Shown here: positions 47,101 through 57,720 of the stretch, piece after piece
Numbering within the stretch: the stretch's first letter is position 1
How the letters are laid out: each line of letters starts with the position of its first letter
Origin: Emydura subglobosa
Lineage: Eukaryota; Chordata; Testudines; Chelidae
Assembly: GCA_007922225.1 (NCBI GenBank)
Contig: ML679962.1
Span: forward strand, 35,137,563-35,201,562
Reading direction: 5' to 3'
Length of the DNA: 64,000 nt
Made by a program: the position numbers and the translations under genes
The notes under the pieces: generated by a model
What the model saw: the letters and a program-made list of their open reading frames with translations, nothing else
Database searches by the model: none
Told to the model about the DNA's origin: nothing

Positions 47101-48479
47101 TGAGAAAGATTTTATCTGTGAACCTTTTAAGGAGAATACACTTTATTCCAGTGGTTCCCAATCTTTTTGGCTCGAGGGCCACAAATATAATTTTTTCAAC
47201 CCTGAAGGGCCACTAGTCTCCACCAGCAGTCGTCCCCCACCCCACTGCAGCCAGAGGAAAGGAGTTCAGCGAGGAGGATCTCCCGTCCCAGGTCCCAAGG
47301 CAGTGGCTCCCTTCTGCAGTCAGGGGGATGGGAGATCAGTGCTCCCCTCCCTCTGGCTCCAGCAGGGACCCCAGCACCTAGGGACCCAGGCAGAACACTT
47401 TGCCGTGCTCCCTGCTACAGCCAGAGGACCCGGCAACGCGCTCTGCCTGGGTATTTAAGCAGCAGCTCCTTTCTGCAGCTAGCCGGAGGGGAGCCACCGG
47501 CCACTCTCAAAGACCCCGCGGGCCACTGGTTGGGAACCACTGCTTTTTTCTATATCCAGTTAGGTAGTTTTATTGGTATTTGAAACACAACTGGCTCACT
47601 TGCTGCATATCTTTTCTTTTACATAACTAAAAATTAGTTGTAGGCAAGTGATTATAAGCAGAGGGTGGTCTGGCTGCAGCTTGAATAAGAGCAAACTTGA
47701 AAACAGTTTTGAAATTTTGAATTCTTTAAAAAATGTTGTTAGAAACATGAAGCAGAATAATTTGGATTGGGCTTATTTAAAAAAATCTCCACTCTCCTTT
47801 TCTTAAAGTGGAAAGACAATTCCTAAAGTGAAACTTACTATAAAATTATCACAGGTAAATATCGAAAAAGCTTCTGAAATCTCTTCCTCTTGCTAATTGT
47901 CATCGTAAAGCTCAATAGTGATGAATCTAAAATACAGTCACAAAATAGAAGTTTTCACCTTACTCCCACTGGAGAGCATAGAATAACTGTCAAACTGTTC
48001 AAACCAACCCAACTATATATCATTCTACCGTCACTGTATTTAATCTGATCCAATAAGTAGCTTGGCTTTATGTAATCTACACTGCCCTTTGCTACTCTAT
48101 TATCATTTTGTTAATTAAACGGGAAAATATTTCTTCTTGACAATGTGTTTTTATTAAATAAAAATTAAGGCATAAACAAGAATGTTTATGTGATAAATGC
48201 TGTTCCTATGCAAATACGATTTGCATTATTCTGCTTCATTTTCCACCATTGTTAATCAGTTTTCCTTGTGCCGAATATAAATCATTGTTAGTACCACTCT
48301 ATTTATCGTATTTCTAACCTTACCTTATCCAGCTTCATGTGAAGATATAAGCAAAAAAGTACAGTCCCAATAAACTGTGCAATAATAAATACAGAAAGAA
48401 AACACATAAACATTTTCATGGTGCTCGGTGAGCTGGTATTGATAGGTCGAGGGGTCGTTGGGCTATAAGGTTCATTCAT
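34771..48479 (-). CDS. CD40LG: CD40 ligand (TNF superfamily member 5), complete, five exons
   Basis: Exons on the - strand are 48479-48324, 46136-45999, 42637-42592, 40592-40527 and 35147-34771. They join in phase to 783 nt and 260 residues; human is 261. It is a type II membrane protein: short cytoplasmic tail (1-20), transmembrane segment about 21-46 ([20 protein letters not shown] and on), stalk, then a TNF homology domain from about residue 116. Conserved features seen: [38 protein letters not shown]. Cys175 and Cys216 fit the family disulfide and N238-V-T240 the conserved glycosylation sequon. The trimer on activated T cells engages CD40 on B cells and antigen-presenting cells. The gene converges on ARHGEF6. 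No coding damage is seen, so it looks functional. Confidence 0.96.
36857..37127. repeat. hAT-like MITE with inverted termini
   Basis: Left gtatgtctacacagcaacta is matched by the reverse complement of right tagttgctgagtagacatac. The GC-rich interior is partly palindromic (gggctgtggggctgtttcac / tgaaacagccccgcagcttg). It is non-coding. Relatives lie at 38045, 58407 and 61203. Confidence 0.7.
38045..38300. repeat. hAT-like MITE, diverged
   Basis: Left end gccagggctacactaaaaaa, right end attgcagcgtagacagaccc. The interior has complementary ctaaggggctgtttcattgc and gcaattaaacagccccttag. Same architecture as 36857-37127. Confidence 0.65.
39215..39455 (+). repeat. MIR-like tRNA-derived SINE
   Basis: tRNA-like head (gtggcccagtagttagagca), then the diagnostic core gtgaccttgggcaagtcacg, gcctcagtttccccatatgt and aaaatgggca, followed by a T/A-rich tail with 'tataaagtgctttgag'. 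Good preservation. Confidence 0.8.
39455..40425 (-). mobile_element. CR1-type LINE fragment, about 0.97 kb
   Basis: On the - strand one segment reads [20 protein letters not shown] (CR1 RT thumb region) and another [20 protein letters not shown] then [17 protein letters not shown] to the end of the ORF. The CR1 tail follows, seen on the + strand as atagaatcatagaaatgg. 5'-truncated with frameshifts. Confidence 0.88.
40527..40592 (-). CDS. CD40LG: CD40LG exon 4: start of TNF domain
   Basis: 66 nt, acceptor tttgattgtag, donor gtaagg. Encodes [20 protein letters not shown] then S, with the typical PISAHL entry to the TNF fold. It contains an extra sequon, N129-S-T131, in this sequence. Confidence 0.92.
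40593..42591 (-). other. CD40LG: CD40LG intron 3, nothing recognised
   Basis: About 2 kb of mixed sequence. No clear repeat family or exon-like segment besides the flanking exons. Confidence 0.6.
42592..42637 (-). CDS. CD40LG: CD40LG exon 3: stalk, short exon
   Basis: 46 nt, acceptor gttctggttttag, donor gtatat. Encodes [15 protein letters not shown] plus one base. It is the poorly conserved membrane-distal stalk that includes the shedding region in mammals. The small exon is accepted because both phases fit. Confidence 0.88.
44465..44540 (+). mobile_element. CR1 LINE extreme 3' tail
   Basis: gagcagggggttggactaga, 'tgacca' and 'ggtcccttccaactctatgattct' are the standard CR1 end in sauropsids. 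Only about 75 bp is present, as in most truncated CR1 copies. Confidence 0.75.
45765..45865. repeat. Palindromic MITE-like repeat
   Basis: Left gtcagattctgatcacactt pairs with right aaatgggatcggaatccggt, and inner ataattccatttacttcagt pairs with cagtggagttattctggat. Non-coding. Confidence 0.6.
45999..46136 (-). CDS. CD40LG: CD40LG exon 2: stalk
   Basis: 138 nt, phase 0, acceptor tatctcactgacag, donor gtaaga. Encodes [20 protein letters not shown] onward to [12 protein letters not shown], matching the helical stalk of CD40L (RNLHEDFVF..IQRC-like in mammals). Two Cys residues are retained. Confidence 0.93.
46137..48323 (-). other. CD40LG: CD40LG intron 1 with a hAT element and short palindromes
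   Basis: Contains the hAT-type element at 47149-47542 and palindromic repeat units near 46261-46345 and 46855-46950. The remainder is AT-rich. Confidence 0.65.
47149..47542. mobile_element. Non-autonomous hAT-type DNA transposon with target-site duplication
   Basis: 394 bp. Terminal inverted repeats are cagtggttcccaa and ttgggaaccactg. It is flanked by 8-bp direct repeats ctttattc (47141-47148) and cttttttc (47543-47550), identical at 7 of 8 positions, as expected of hAT insertion. The GC-rich interior carries 'gagggccac' and 'gcgggccactgg'. No transposase. Confidence 0.85.
48324..48479 (-). CDS. CD40LG: CD40LG exon 1: cytoplasmic tail and transmembrane segment
   Basis: 52 codons from ATG at 48479, donor GATAAG|gtaagg. 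The start context is cacagaATGA with A at -3. The frame is open for 40 more codons to an upstream Met at 48599. The chosen start gives the [12 protein letters not shown] tail, which matches CD40L length and N-terminus. Confidence 0.93.
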
Positions 48480-48599
48480 TCTGTGTTCAAGTGGCTGTGG
48501 CCTCCTCTTCACAAGCACGGTGCAGGAGCAGCATGAGAACTGCCTCACTAGCACACTACCCAAGATAGTTAAGGGACAGATAGTTGTGACAGCCCACAC

Positions 48600-49165
48600 T
48601 TCCTGGAAAAAACCCTTCGTAGTGGGTAGGTTTGTTCACTGCCATTTCCCACAACAAAAAGTGGCTTGAACTTTCTTCTGTCATTCACTTCCATGCTTTT
48701 TCCTATTGTTCTATCAGAAGTCAGTTGAATGTTCTTATTCCATATATTCATATTTGCCTCGCAACGCTCCAGAACATACCTCTGTCTTTTTTTCCTACTA
48801 AGGACAAACATTTCATGACTGATGGCTTCAAAGAAATGCAGAAAACAAATCCACAAGCAAAGCTGTTGAATTTCAATGTGAGAGTAAAAGGTTGGGAAGT
48901 AGTCAAAAACACTCACCTCCCCCATTGTCCTTGGTCCCCGCTGCCTTCCCATCTATCTTCCCATCTCCCCTGACCCCCCCGGCCTCCTCACTCCTCCATT
49001 CCCCCATCGCCCCTGGGCCCTACTGCTTCCCACACATTGACCCAAGCTCCCTTCTGCAGCCTTGCACCCCAAGCCTGACTTGCTCCTTGCCTCTTGATCC
49101 CAGTGCCGCCCCCCCCCCATGACACGCTGGGAAGTCACCCATGTCATCCACTTGTAAGGTCACCC
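48600..49165. other. CD40LG upstream region; nothing coding
   Basis: Would include the CD40LG 5' UTR and promoter, but no clear TATA box could be placed. 48920-49120 is C-rich (cccccattg-type runs and ccccccccccatg). No gene. Confidence 0.5.
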
Positions 49166-49850
49166 ACCCTACATGAGGCCTGAAAGGGTAGAATAGGCCA
49201 ATTAACCCATAGGCTGCACCTGGAGTAAAGCCAGGGTGTGCTAAGGCCTAATTGCTGATGAGGTCCAGCTGATGGAGGACCTGGGCCAGGTTTATAAAAA
49301 CAAGAAGTTGGCAGCAGGACAGAGCTATGGGGGAAATAGTCTGCGGTCACTTCCTTGGAGAAAGGAGCTGTGTTGGGGGACTTTGGTGCTAAATAACCTA
49401 TGGTTACTCCCTGGGAGGAAGGTGTTGGGGCTGGTAAACCTAGAGCAGGGAGGAGCCAGAGGGTAGTGTTGAGCAGTAGGAAGGAGTCCAACAGAAAGCA
49501 ACATGATCTGGGAGTGTGTAGGCCCCCATTGCTAGTGAAAAGGTCACTGGGCTGGAACCTGAAGTAGAGGTGGCTGAAAGGGGAACATAGCCTACCAAGA
49601 AGAGTGGCACGGTCAGGGCAGTGAAGGGAAAACTGCCACTTTTGTATGGAAGAACTTTCATACTCTGGAAGGGGAGGACTATAGTGATCTGCTGGAGGCT
49701 GAGTCATGAAGGAGAACCCCAAGTGCCAGAGAGAGACCATGGGCTGAGGAACCAACAGAGGGGAGCATCAGAGCTGGAACCAGCTCATCTCCAGAGCAAC
49801 TCGGAGGAGGTGCTCCAGTGGTGAGTGGACTTTGTGACACTTGCACAATT
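49166..49850. repeat. Possible LTR-like repeat unit
   Basis: A sharply bounded, G-rich segment starting near gtcacccaccctacatgagg and ending near ggtgagtggactttgtgaca. It contains gtttataaaaacaagaagtt (TATA-like). Style resembles 16430-16975. Repeat status is inferred from composition; there is no matching second copy in the window. Confidence 0.3.
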
Positions 49851-50370
49851 AGGTGATAATCCTGCTTTCACTGAAGTCAGTGGAAGTTTAATAACTGAAT
49901 TCAGTAAGACTAGGCCTTTAAAGAGAGAAAGTACATTGGAAATCTGGTCCCAAATATTGAATCCTGGAGTCGTTCTTCAGGCAAAACTCCCAGGCTTTGC
50001 ACTAGGGAGCCACAAGAAAGTTGGGGGGAAGGGGTACTCCCCTCCCCCCGGTATGGACCAGCTGTCCACAAGCATCACCTTTTACTCCTGCTATCTTGGG
50101 AGTGAAGGCATTGACAAGTGATCTGCTGCTGCTGCAGACTTGCTGGCCATACTCTCCTCCTCCTTCTCCTCTGCCCTCCCACAGCCCTCTGTTTACACTG
50201 ATGTGGAGAGAATCCTTACAAAGCAGAGACTCTTGGTATCCAGAACCTTGCCATGGCCTTTCTGCAGCTTGACCTTTTTAGAAAGGAGACAAAGCTCATG
50301 AATGCTGGCCGATGGGGGCGTGTGATCAGCACTAACAGTGAGTAACAAACCCCTCTATTAGTAGGGAGGA
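49851..50370. other. Intergenic, nothing recognised
   Basis: A small palindromic repeat piece at about 49850-49920; otherwise unremarkable. Confidence 0.5.
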
Positions 50371-50640
50371 GAGTTGGTCTTGTGGTTAATGCACTGGCCT
50401 GGCATGCAGGAAATCTCCATTCATTTCTTGGCTCTGCCACAGACTCCTTGTGTGAGCTTGGACGTGGGGATCCAAGTGTCACTTAATTTTTCTGGACCTC
50501 ACTTCCCCAGCTGTGACAAGGAGACAATGATCCTTCATTTGTTTAGGTTGGAAGCTCTTCAGGGCAGAGACTGACTCCTACTATGTGTTTGTACAGTGTC
50601 CAGCTCAACAAGGCTTTGGGGGGCTGAGTTAGGCGCTGTT
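50371..50640 (+). repeat. tRNA-derived MIR/CORE-like SINE
   Basis: Head ttggtcttgtggttaatgca resembles an A-box region and ttcatttcttggctctgcca the B-box area. The body has ctcacttccccagctgtgac and gttggaagctcttcagggca. Family shared with 51268. Confidence 0.7.
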
Positions 50641-51267
50641 GTCATAAAATTAGGGCAATCTTGTGGGCTCCTAAACCATTAGCACTTGGTGGGAGTGCTC
50701 GGCTTTTGTGTGATGGTAGGAAGTGGATCACATTGTCTCAGAGAGCCAGGCCTGCAGTAGCTGTAATGTGGGATCAGCTGTTTGCAGTGTAAATCAGAGG
50801 GCTAGGTCTTTTGTTCAGACAGTGATCAAACCATCACATAAAGTTGTTTTGAAAGGAATATGTTAAATGTAACAATCTTATCTGATGTGCACATGGCAAT
50901 TAAAGAGCCAGATCCTGCGGGAGTTTGAGTGCTGGCAGTGAAGGGCTGAGTGCTGCTCCACTCCCATAGACCTGTGTTTGGAGTTCAGGGTGCTCCGTGC
51001 CTTGCAGGGGTGCTCAGCGCCTTGCAGAACTGAGCCTGCAGCTTGCTGTAGCTATACACCCACTCTCCAGCATCCTGTCGTGTGGTTGGGGAGCTGTTAG
51101 CTGCAACTGCAAATGCTGGTAACAAGCATGAGCATCCGTGCCACCAACTCATTTTGACCATCACAGGTCACTGAACCTCTGTACCTAAATTTAGGATCCG
51201 TAAAATGGTTGCCCCAATACTGCCTGAGGATGATCTAATATAAATGTAATAGAATGGCAAAGGAAGT

Positions 51268-51500
51268 CTGGCCAGCCTTGTGGTTAAGGCACCAGGTGTA
51301 GACTCTGAGTTCTGCATTCAATTCCTAGCTCTTTCACAGATTCCCTGCATGACCTCAGGCAAGTCCCTTATCTTGGGGTTCCCCGTTGGTAAAATGAGGG
51401 TTATTTTTCTTGTCTATTTAGATCATAAGTTCTTCAGGGCCGGGAGTGTCCCTTACTATACATACACATATGGCTCCCAGCATAACAGTGCTCTGAACTT
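51268..51500 (+). repeat. tRNA-derived MIR/CORE-like SINE
   Basis: Head ggccagccttgtggttaagg, B-box-like gcattcaattcctagctctt, body tgacctcaggcaagtccctt and ttggtaaaatgagggttatt, tail gatcataagttcttcagggc. Clear relative of 50371. Confidence 0.75.
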
Positions 51501-52200
51501 AGCCATCGCCTCTCGACACCGCCATAATACAAAGAACAGCAATCCTGGGCTCATTCACGAAAACCCTTGCTGCAGTGAACAGTTCCAGTTTCTTCTGCAC
51601 ACCTGGAATCCAATTTAAGCATCGACTTTGCTTTTCTGTATGAAAAACGTCCCCTCCTCATCCCAGTTAACCAAACCACAGCCCCTTCTTCATTCAAAAG
51701 CTTCTTGAATGACCCCATCCTCTGCTAAGGCCAAAGGAAACGAGTTTATAATTTAAAAGATGCAAACAAAGAGAGCCCCCTCCCTCCCAACTTACTCTCA
51801 CCTCTGGGTTTCCCAGTCCATCTTGTCCAAAAGAAAGACAGCCAGCTCTTCGGAGACAGGACTATTATTATTTTTACATATCATACAGGGCAAGCACGTT
51901 GTCTGCACCAAATATTATTATTTATTATTCTATGTATTATAATAGCAAATAGAAAGCCTGATACATAGCTCATTGAAGTCTGTGGAAAGATTCCCATTGC
52001 CTTCAATGCACTTTGGATTTGCCCCATTGGTCCCAACTGAGTTCAAGGCCCCATTTTGCTAGGCATTGTACACACACATTGAGGGTATCTGAAGGCATTT
52101 TGTTCCTGTTAAACTCAAGTTGACTAACATCTTTGCAAATGCTTATCTAGACACTCAGCAAAGATGTGTTCTAGGACACAAATATTTGTACCTATTCTAG
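51501..52200. other. Intergenic, nothing recognised
   Basis: AT-rich with a short tatta-rich stretch at 51912-51945. No gene. Confidence 0.5.
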
Positions 52201-52405
52201 ACGTGCTGAGAGACAGTCGCTGCCCCAAAGAGTTTACAATCTAACTCTATAATGTAGACAGAAAGCGGGTTCAGTGGGGCTACCCCCATTTTACGAATGG
52301 AGAACTTGGGCTCACAGAGATTAAGTGACTTAGTCACACAGGGGCCTGGAATCAAAGGCAGGTCTCTAAGTCCCAGTCCAGTGCCTTCACTACAAGGGTG
52401 TCCTT
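52201..52405 (-). repeat. MIR/CORE-like SINE, reverse
   Basis: On the + strand: ccccattttacgaatggaga, gattaagtgacttagtcaca and gtccagtgccttcactacaa, the complement of the SINE core and head. Confidence 0.7.
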
Positions 52406-53049
52406 CCTCTCTAAGCATATGCAATCATTATCTCAATTTTCCTGACTTCTTCAAAGTTTCTTCTAAATTTACGACTAGTATTCAGAGTAACTGTTTAAAT
52501 GAGAGAAAGATGCGACGTTACTTAATACTTTCCCCGAATCCTTCAGTGTCGATAATGTGTGAAACCACAGCGAAGAGTTTTATAAAGAACAGCAGCTGAG
52601 GTTTTGCACAGATATTCCTAAACCCTGGCTGTGACCTGCAGATGAAACTCATCCAAAAGCTGATTTGAATAAGTACCAGCAGCTATTTCACCGAAATGAG
52701 CACAGCCACTGATAACACCGGAAACTCTTAAAACCCTTGACACGCACCCTGCAGGGAGAAGAGGGTACTTTCTAGAACTTAGCTCAAACGGCCAAGGTTT
52801 TCAAGAGTCGTTTCAGGGTGGCCTCCATTTTTGGGTGAACAATGAGACACCTTAAAGGAGCCTGATGTACAGAGGTGGCTACTCAGCACTTTCTGAAACC
52901 AGGCCCCTTCCTGGTGCTGCAACTTGAGCACCCAAAATCACTAGTCACTTTTGGAAGTCTTGGCATCAAGTCACTTGAGAAATGAATCTATGGGAGAATC
53001 GTACATCTGGGATTCTGGAAGCAATTACCCTTAAGGGAGGGCAGGCTGA
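52406..53049. other. Intergenic, nothing recognised
   Basis: No gene or identifiable repeat. Confidence 0.5.
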
Positions 53050-53360
53050 AATTGCTTGAAATTGACGGTCTGGCCAATCACCACCCTGTGTCTTGTCTCT
53101 CTTTTCTGATTAAGATTATTGAAAAGATAGTGGCAAAACAACTGAATCTGGCATGCTCAGGCCTCTGGAACTCTTACAGGGCTGAGTACCAAATGGGGTG
53201 TGGCGCTGAGACTACTCCGGCTGAGTCAGTAGGTGATGCTGATGTCAGTAGATCCGTTGGCTATCTTTGGCACTGTTGATCATGAGAGGGTGTTGACTCT
53301 TCTGTGGGTTTCAGTGGGGCTGGGCAGATCTGCTTGGGGAGGAGGGGGAGGCTCCATTGC
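53050..53360 (+). mobile_element. LINE (L2/CR1-like) RT N-terminal fragment
   Basis: Reads LANHHPVSCLSFLIKIIEKI then VAKQLN, matching the 'NYRPVS.LPFL.K..E..V..QL' start of the LINE RT domain. With frameshifts a 'FGTVDHE'-like phrase follows near 53262. Decayed. Confidence 0.65.
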
Positions 53361-54431
53361 AACTTGAGGGAGCTCTCCTAGGAGGTTCCAAAAGACTTCA
53401 TATTGTCACTCCTCGATCAGTGTGTTTCTGGTTCTGCTGGGAGGGCTAGGGATTTGACAGAGGTTGTGGTGTGTTTAGCACGCTGGTGGCACCCAGTCCT
53501 ATAATTCTGTACCAGTGGGCCCTGTCGAAGTGTTCAGTTGCCCTGTCCAGTGTCTGATGAGATCAGGGCAGTGGAGGGTATGAGGAGAGACACCCTGTCC
53601 CTACAGGCCCTGGAGGAGGCAGGAGCCCATGCTGCATGCCTCCCCACCATGCTTGGGGGAAGCAGTCATAGGGCTCTATGGAAGACCTGGTGGGTGTATC
53701 AGAAGGGCCCTGTGGGTGGTTTACCTGTCTGAGGGGGAAGGGCAGTTGGAAGCACAAAAAAGCCCCAGTGGAAGAGGGGAAGAGCTGGGGAGGGTCCAGT
53801 TGTGTAGGATTCCCTATGGGAGTTGAAGACTGTCAAGCTTGAACCCATCAGCGCAAACCTTCAGGGATTGGGTTGGTTTCACTTCCAAGCCCTTTCCACA
53901 GAATTCCAGGGCCCAAGTCACAAACCACCTCCTGAACCAAACCAAGCAGGGTTCTCTCAGCCAGATAACCGCCCGCTGTGTGACACAATGGGAAAATGTG
54001 ATCCATCGCTTGGATGCCGAATGACCTACTTAAGGTATTTCCACTGATCAGCAAATTGTCACAGCTATGCTTAGAGCATGCAGCTTTGTTTACGAAGAAA
54101 ATATCTGGTAGCCTCCCCTGATGTTCTGACAAATCTGGGTTGCTGCAGCGCACCATTGGTATGCTGATTAAAGGTGTGATCTTTGCGTCTCACTAGTGGT
54201 TTGTCTGGCTAGCTGAAATACACTGCTTACTCCACTGAGGCTTTACAGGGCCCCGCACTTAATGAACATACTACAGCACAGTGTGCTAAGAGCAATACAG
54301 TGGAAGGGAGGATTTTATTTTCAGGTACAAAGGCAGTTTGGCTGCAGTGCCGTGGGAGATTCAAGGAGTGGAATCTCTGAGGATGTAAATTCAGACATGT
54401 AGCACAAGGGTATGAACGGCACTAATATTTT
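53361..54431. other. Intergenic, nothing recognised
   Basis: GC-moderate sequence; may continue the LINE relic to about 53500. No gene. Confidence 0.45.
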
Positions 54432-54573
54432 AAAAACAACAAGAGATCTGTGGCACTTTAAAGACTAACAACTTTAATATTTGCAGACAGAGAGCTGAAG
54501 TCTCTCGAAAGCTTATGTCTGCAAATATTAAATTTGTTAGTCTTTAAAGTGCCACAGATCTCTTGTTGTTTTT
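54432..54573. repeat. Near-perfect 58-bp inverted repeat with 26-nt spacer
   Basis: The arm 54432-54489 starts aaaaacaacaagagatctgt and is the reverse complement of arm 54516-54573 (ending acagatctcttgttgttttt) at 57 of 58 positions. The single mismatch is near 54472. Spacer is gagagctgaagtctctcgaa plus gctta. The next bases (54574-54605, gtatacagactaacacggct) look like the tail of an interspersed repeat common in turtles. A foldback MITE or SINE derivative is likely. Confidence 0.85.
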
Positions 54574-54605
54574 GCTGTATACAGACTAACACGGCTACCC
54601 CTCTG

Positions 54606-57195
54606 GAACGAATATTTTAGCTTCCCCAGTTGTAACTTTTTTTTATAGTACGTCTCTCATTGCTACATGAATTTGAAGGCCTGAGGTTTAATAATTTATT
54701 TGGAAAACTAAGTATCAGCCCCAACTTTCAAGATGGTCTCTGCAAATAGGGAACAAATATAGCCAGAAAACCTCAAAATGCCATCAGCATAAAGAGATTT
54801 GTTATGTTTGACTCTCCCTAACTTTAACTATGGAAAGTTTTGAGTCTAGGGCACATTAGCACAGAAAGGCCACTCGGGAGTGATTGTGAAAAGGTCTAAG
54901 CTCACTGGTGTGGTGTTTGAGTGTGTGAAAAATAGCTGTGGTTACGCTATGTACAAACCATATATTGCACTTGCAAATTGTCATTTTAACATAGAAATAC
55001 ATAATTTGTGCATGTAGCTAAACACCCTCCAACAGATCCGAAACCTATGCCTTCAGTACTGCACTACAGACCTCCCCCATTTGACCTAAAGAAACAACCC
55101 TACTAGCTAACAGCAGTAATAGATTTTTCCTCTCTAGGGAACGCAGCACACGCTCTGCCAATATGGTTAGGGCTGCATGTGTAGTGTTGTGCTATATTCT
55201 GGTCACCGTGTTGGCTCCACATTTCAAAGCAGCCAGGCTGAGTTCTGGAGAGACACTTTATCAATCATCAAATGGCGTTGCAGAATGCCACTAAAAAACT
55301 GCATAGTGATGTGCTGACACAGCAGTATCAGAACACTGTACCCCAAACACACTGAGGCTTTTTGCAACTACATTTCCCATAATCTTGTCTTCTTCCCTGC
55401 ACCTCTTCCGACTGCTGGAGGGTGGGGGAGGAAGATGTCTCTGTCCCTCTTTCCCTCCAACTTTTCTTGCTCCACACCCCTGTCTGGCTGGAAGGACAGC
55501 GACTGCCATCTGTGTATTCAGTGGCTCACGTAACTGAGCAAGAGGAAGGGCCCCAACTGGTGGCTTGTTCTCGAACCAAGGCCAGATACAGAAAAGATGC
55601 TCTGGCCACACACTTGGCTTTTGATGAGAGCAGAACGCAGGCCCCCAAAGGCTCAGTGCATGGCTTTGCTGCCACTGGCTAAGCATCTTGCTAAGACTCC
55701 ACTCACCATCCTCTCACCTTGAAGGGGCGCCTTAGATGTTAAGCAGCTCAAAAGTGATACTGAATCCCACTGCATCGGCAGATACATAAATAGCATCAGA
55801 AACTGCTCACAGCAGCAGCAGCTGTATCTACCACTCCTTGCTTCCTAAAAATAGACCCTGGAAAAGCTAGTGTTTATGGCATTAACCTTGCCAAACAAGC
55901 CTTGCTGTCTGAGTCACAGCGGAAGAACCCATCGGCAGAGGCGCCCCACGAACTCCCTAAGCAGCGCGTGGCCAGGCTCAGCAAATGCCGAAAGCAGCTT
56001 TCACCAACACAGTTTTCAGAGGCTTGCGCGCATCAAAGCTGAACTGAAACGCGCAAGTGAGGCTCTGCCCTTTTATCTGAGAGAAAAGGGTAGGTGTGTG
56101 GAAGAGCAAAAGCTACGGCAGGTCCCCAGCTTTGCTTAAGTGCCAACGCCATCTTCCTACAATGCACCTCTGCAGGGTGGGTGGGGAGCGTCCCAGTATT
56201 ACAGCAGCACTCCTCCTCTGAGGCCTCTCCTGAAATAGATATGTGACAGTGCTCTTTATCTCTGCCAAGTTAACCAACAAAACAAAAACACAGGGAGGGA
56301 AAGAAGACGAGCCGAGTGAGCAACTGCAACTGCCTGCCAGTGACTAGGTGTGCCCCTTTGCCGCGGCTAGCAGGTCACTCACAACACACGTAGAGCTGTT
56401 TTCTGTCACGACCTCATCACCTGGACGTGGGATTGTCCCCAGGCTGGAAATAACATTCAAAATGCAGGGGCTGCTTCCCCCCTGCCTCTTGCCCTCTGTA
56501 GTTATTTACACTGGCGACAAAGTAGGTGTAAAAGGCTACCAGGTCAGATTTTTCCACTTGTTTGAATGGTGGAAGTGTTTGACACCCACTTTGCACAAGT
56601 GTAAGTGATGGGTAATGGAGGATCAGGCCCAAACATTTTCAGAAGGCCCCTTTGTTTACGTGAGAGACAACCAATAAAGGCCCCATCTTGCAAGGTGCTG
56701 AGCATCTCCCCCTGCCTTCAGCTAAAATGGGGGTGCTCTGCACCTGCCAGATGTCTTTTCCAAAAGGAGGAACACTCCATGTGAGTGCAACACCTGCAGC
56801 TTCAAGGGGAAATCTGACAGAGAGATCAACGTGCTTAAATGCTTGGCTGGATTTGGGCTAGCTGCAGGCTTGGGCCCTTAGGCCTGAGTATTTCCTCAGT
56901 TTCCTGGCCACCCCCACGAAATACCCTCCTCTAGGTTAATAAATGCTTGCTTTGAAACCCATTGCAGAATTATTAATAGTGAATTTTCTTCTGAACATAA
57001 GACCAGAGGGTGGGTCAGTGAAAGCAGGGCTTGAACCTCTGCCTCTAAAAGCAGGAGATGCTGCTGCTAGAGCTGGAAAATCTACCGCTGTTGGCCAAGG
57101 CCATACATGCATTAGCCTCCGGGGGTGGCCCAACCACCGCTAACTGGGGAGCGAGCCACACTGAGTTGGTGTGGGTTACATAAACAGCTGGCAGG
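54606..57195. other. Intergenic, nothing recognised
   Basis: No gene. A palindromic repeat-like stretch near 56515-56635 (gacacccactttgcacaagt). Otherwise unique-looking. Confidence 0.5.
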
Positions 57196-57400
57196 GCTTA
57201 AGGAGGAAGGCTGGCCTTTGGGTTAAGACACTACACCAGCAACTGGGCGTTTTCAGTTCAGTTCCCTGCTCTAGCCCACACGCCCTGTGTTCCCCTCCAT
57301 TTGTGACTTGGGGATAATATTTCCTTGGCGTAGCTTATGGCTGTAGAGCGCCAGCTCTTCAGAGCACCCATACTGCGTGCACGTACCTCACCTGCTGCTG
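57196..57400 (+). repeat. MIR/CORE-like SINE, diverged
   Basis: Head aaggctggcctttgggttaa, B-box-like cagttcagttccctgctcta, then ccatttgtgacttggggata. Related to 50371 and 51268. Confidence 0.55.
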
Positions 57401-57429
57401 CTGTCACCTCAAATAACAGTACGAGAGGC

Positions 57430-57720
57430 TGGATGATGCACTGCTTAGGGTGGTAGCCTCGGCCTTAGGAAACCTTCACTGAATTCCCTGCTCCCGCATA
57501 GACTTGCTGTATAGCTCTAAGCAAGTCACGTAGGCTGTGCTCCCCAGTGGTGGTCAGGGGTCTCACTCCCATAGATTGCGGTGGAAGTGAGGCACCTAAA
57601 TACCTTTGAGGATCTGGCTCTTATCTCTTTGTTCCTCATCTGTACAATGGTCTGTTAGCACTGCCCTGCTTCACAGGGGGTTGTGAGGATGAATACAGTC
57701 GACTGTGAGGTACTCGGGTG
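57430..57720 (+). repeat. MIR/CORE-like SINE, diverged
   Basis: Head ctgcttagggtggtagcctc, ttccctgctcccgcatagac, tctaagcaagtcacgtaggc, later gttcctcatctgtacaatgg. An internal stretch (57540-57620) interrupts the core. Confidence 0.55.

Noticed and set aside
48569..48952. 127-codon frame on the - strand upstream of CD40LG
   Set aside because: Different frame from CD40LG, no homology recognised; probably upstream non-coding sequence.
49144..49755. 203-codon open frame on the - strand
   Set aside because: It lies in a probable repeat unit, is rich in Ser/Pro/Leu without a domain, and no splice or conservation evidence supports it.
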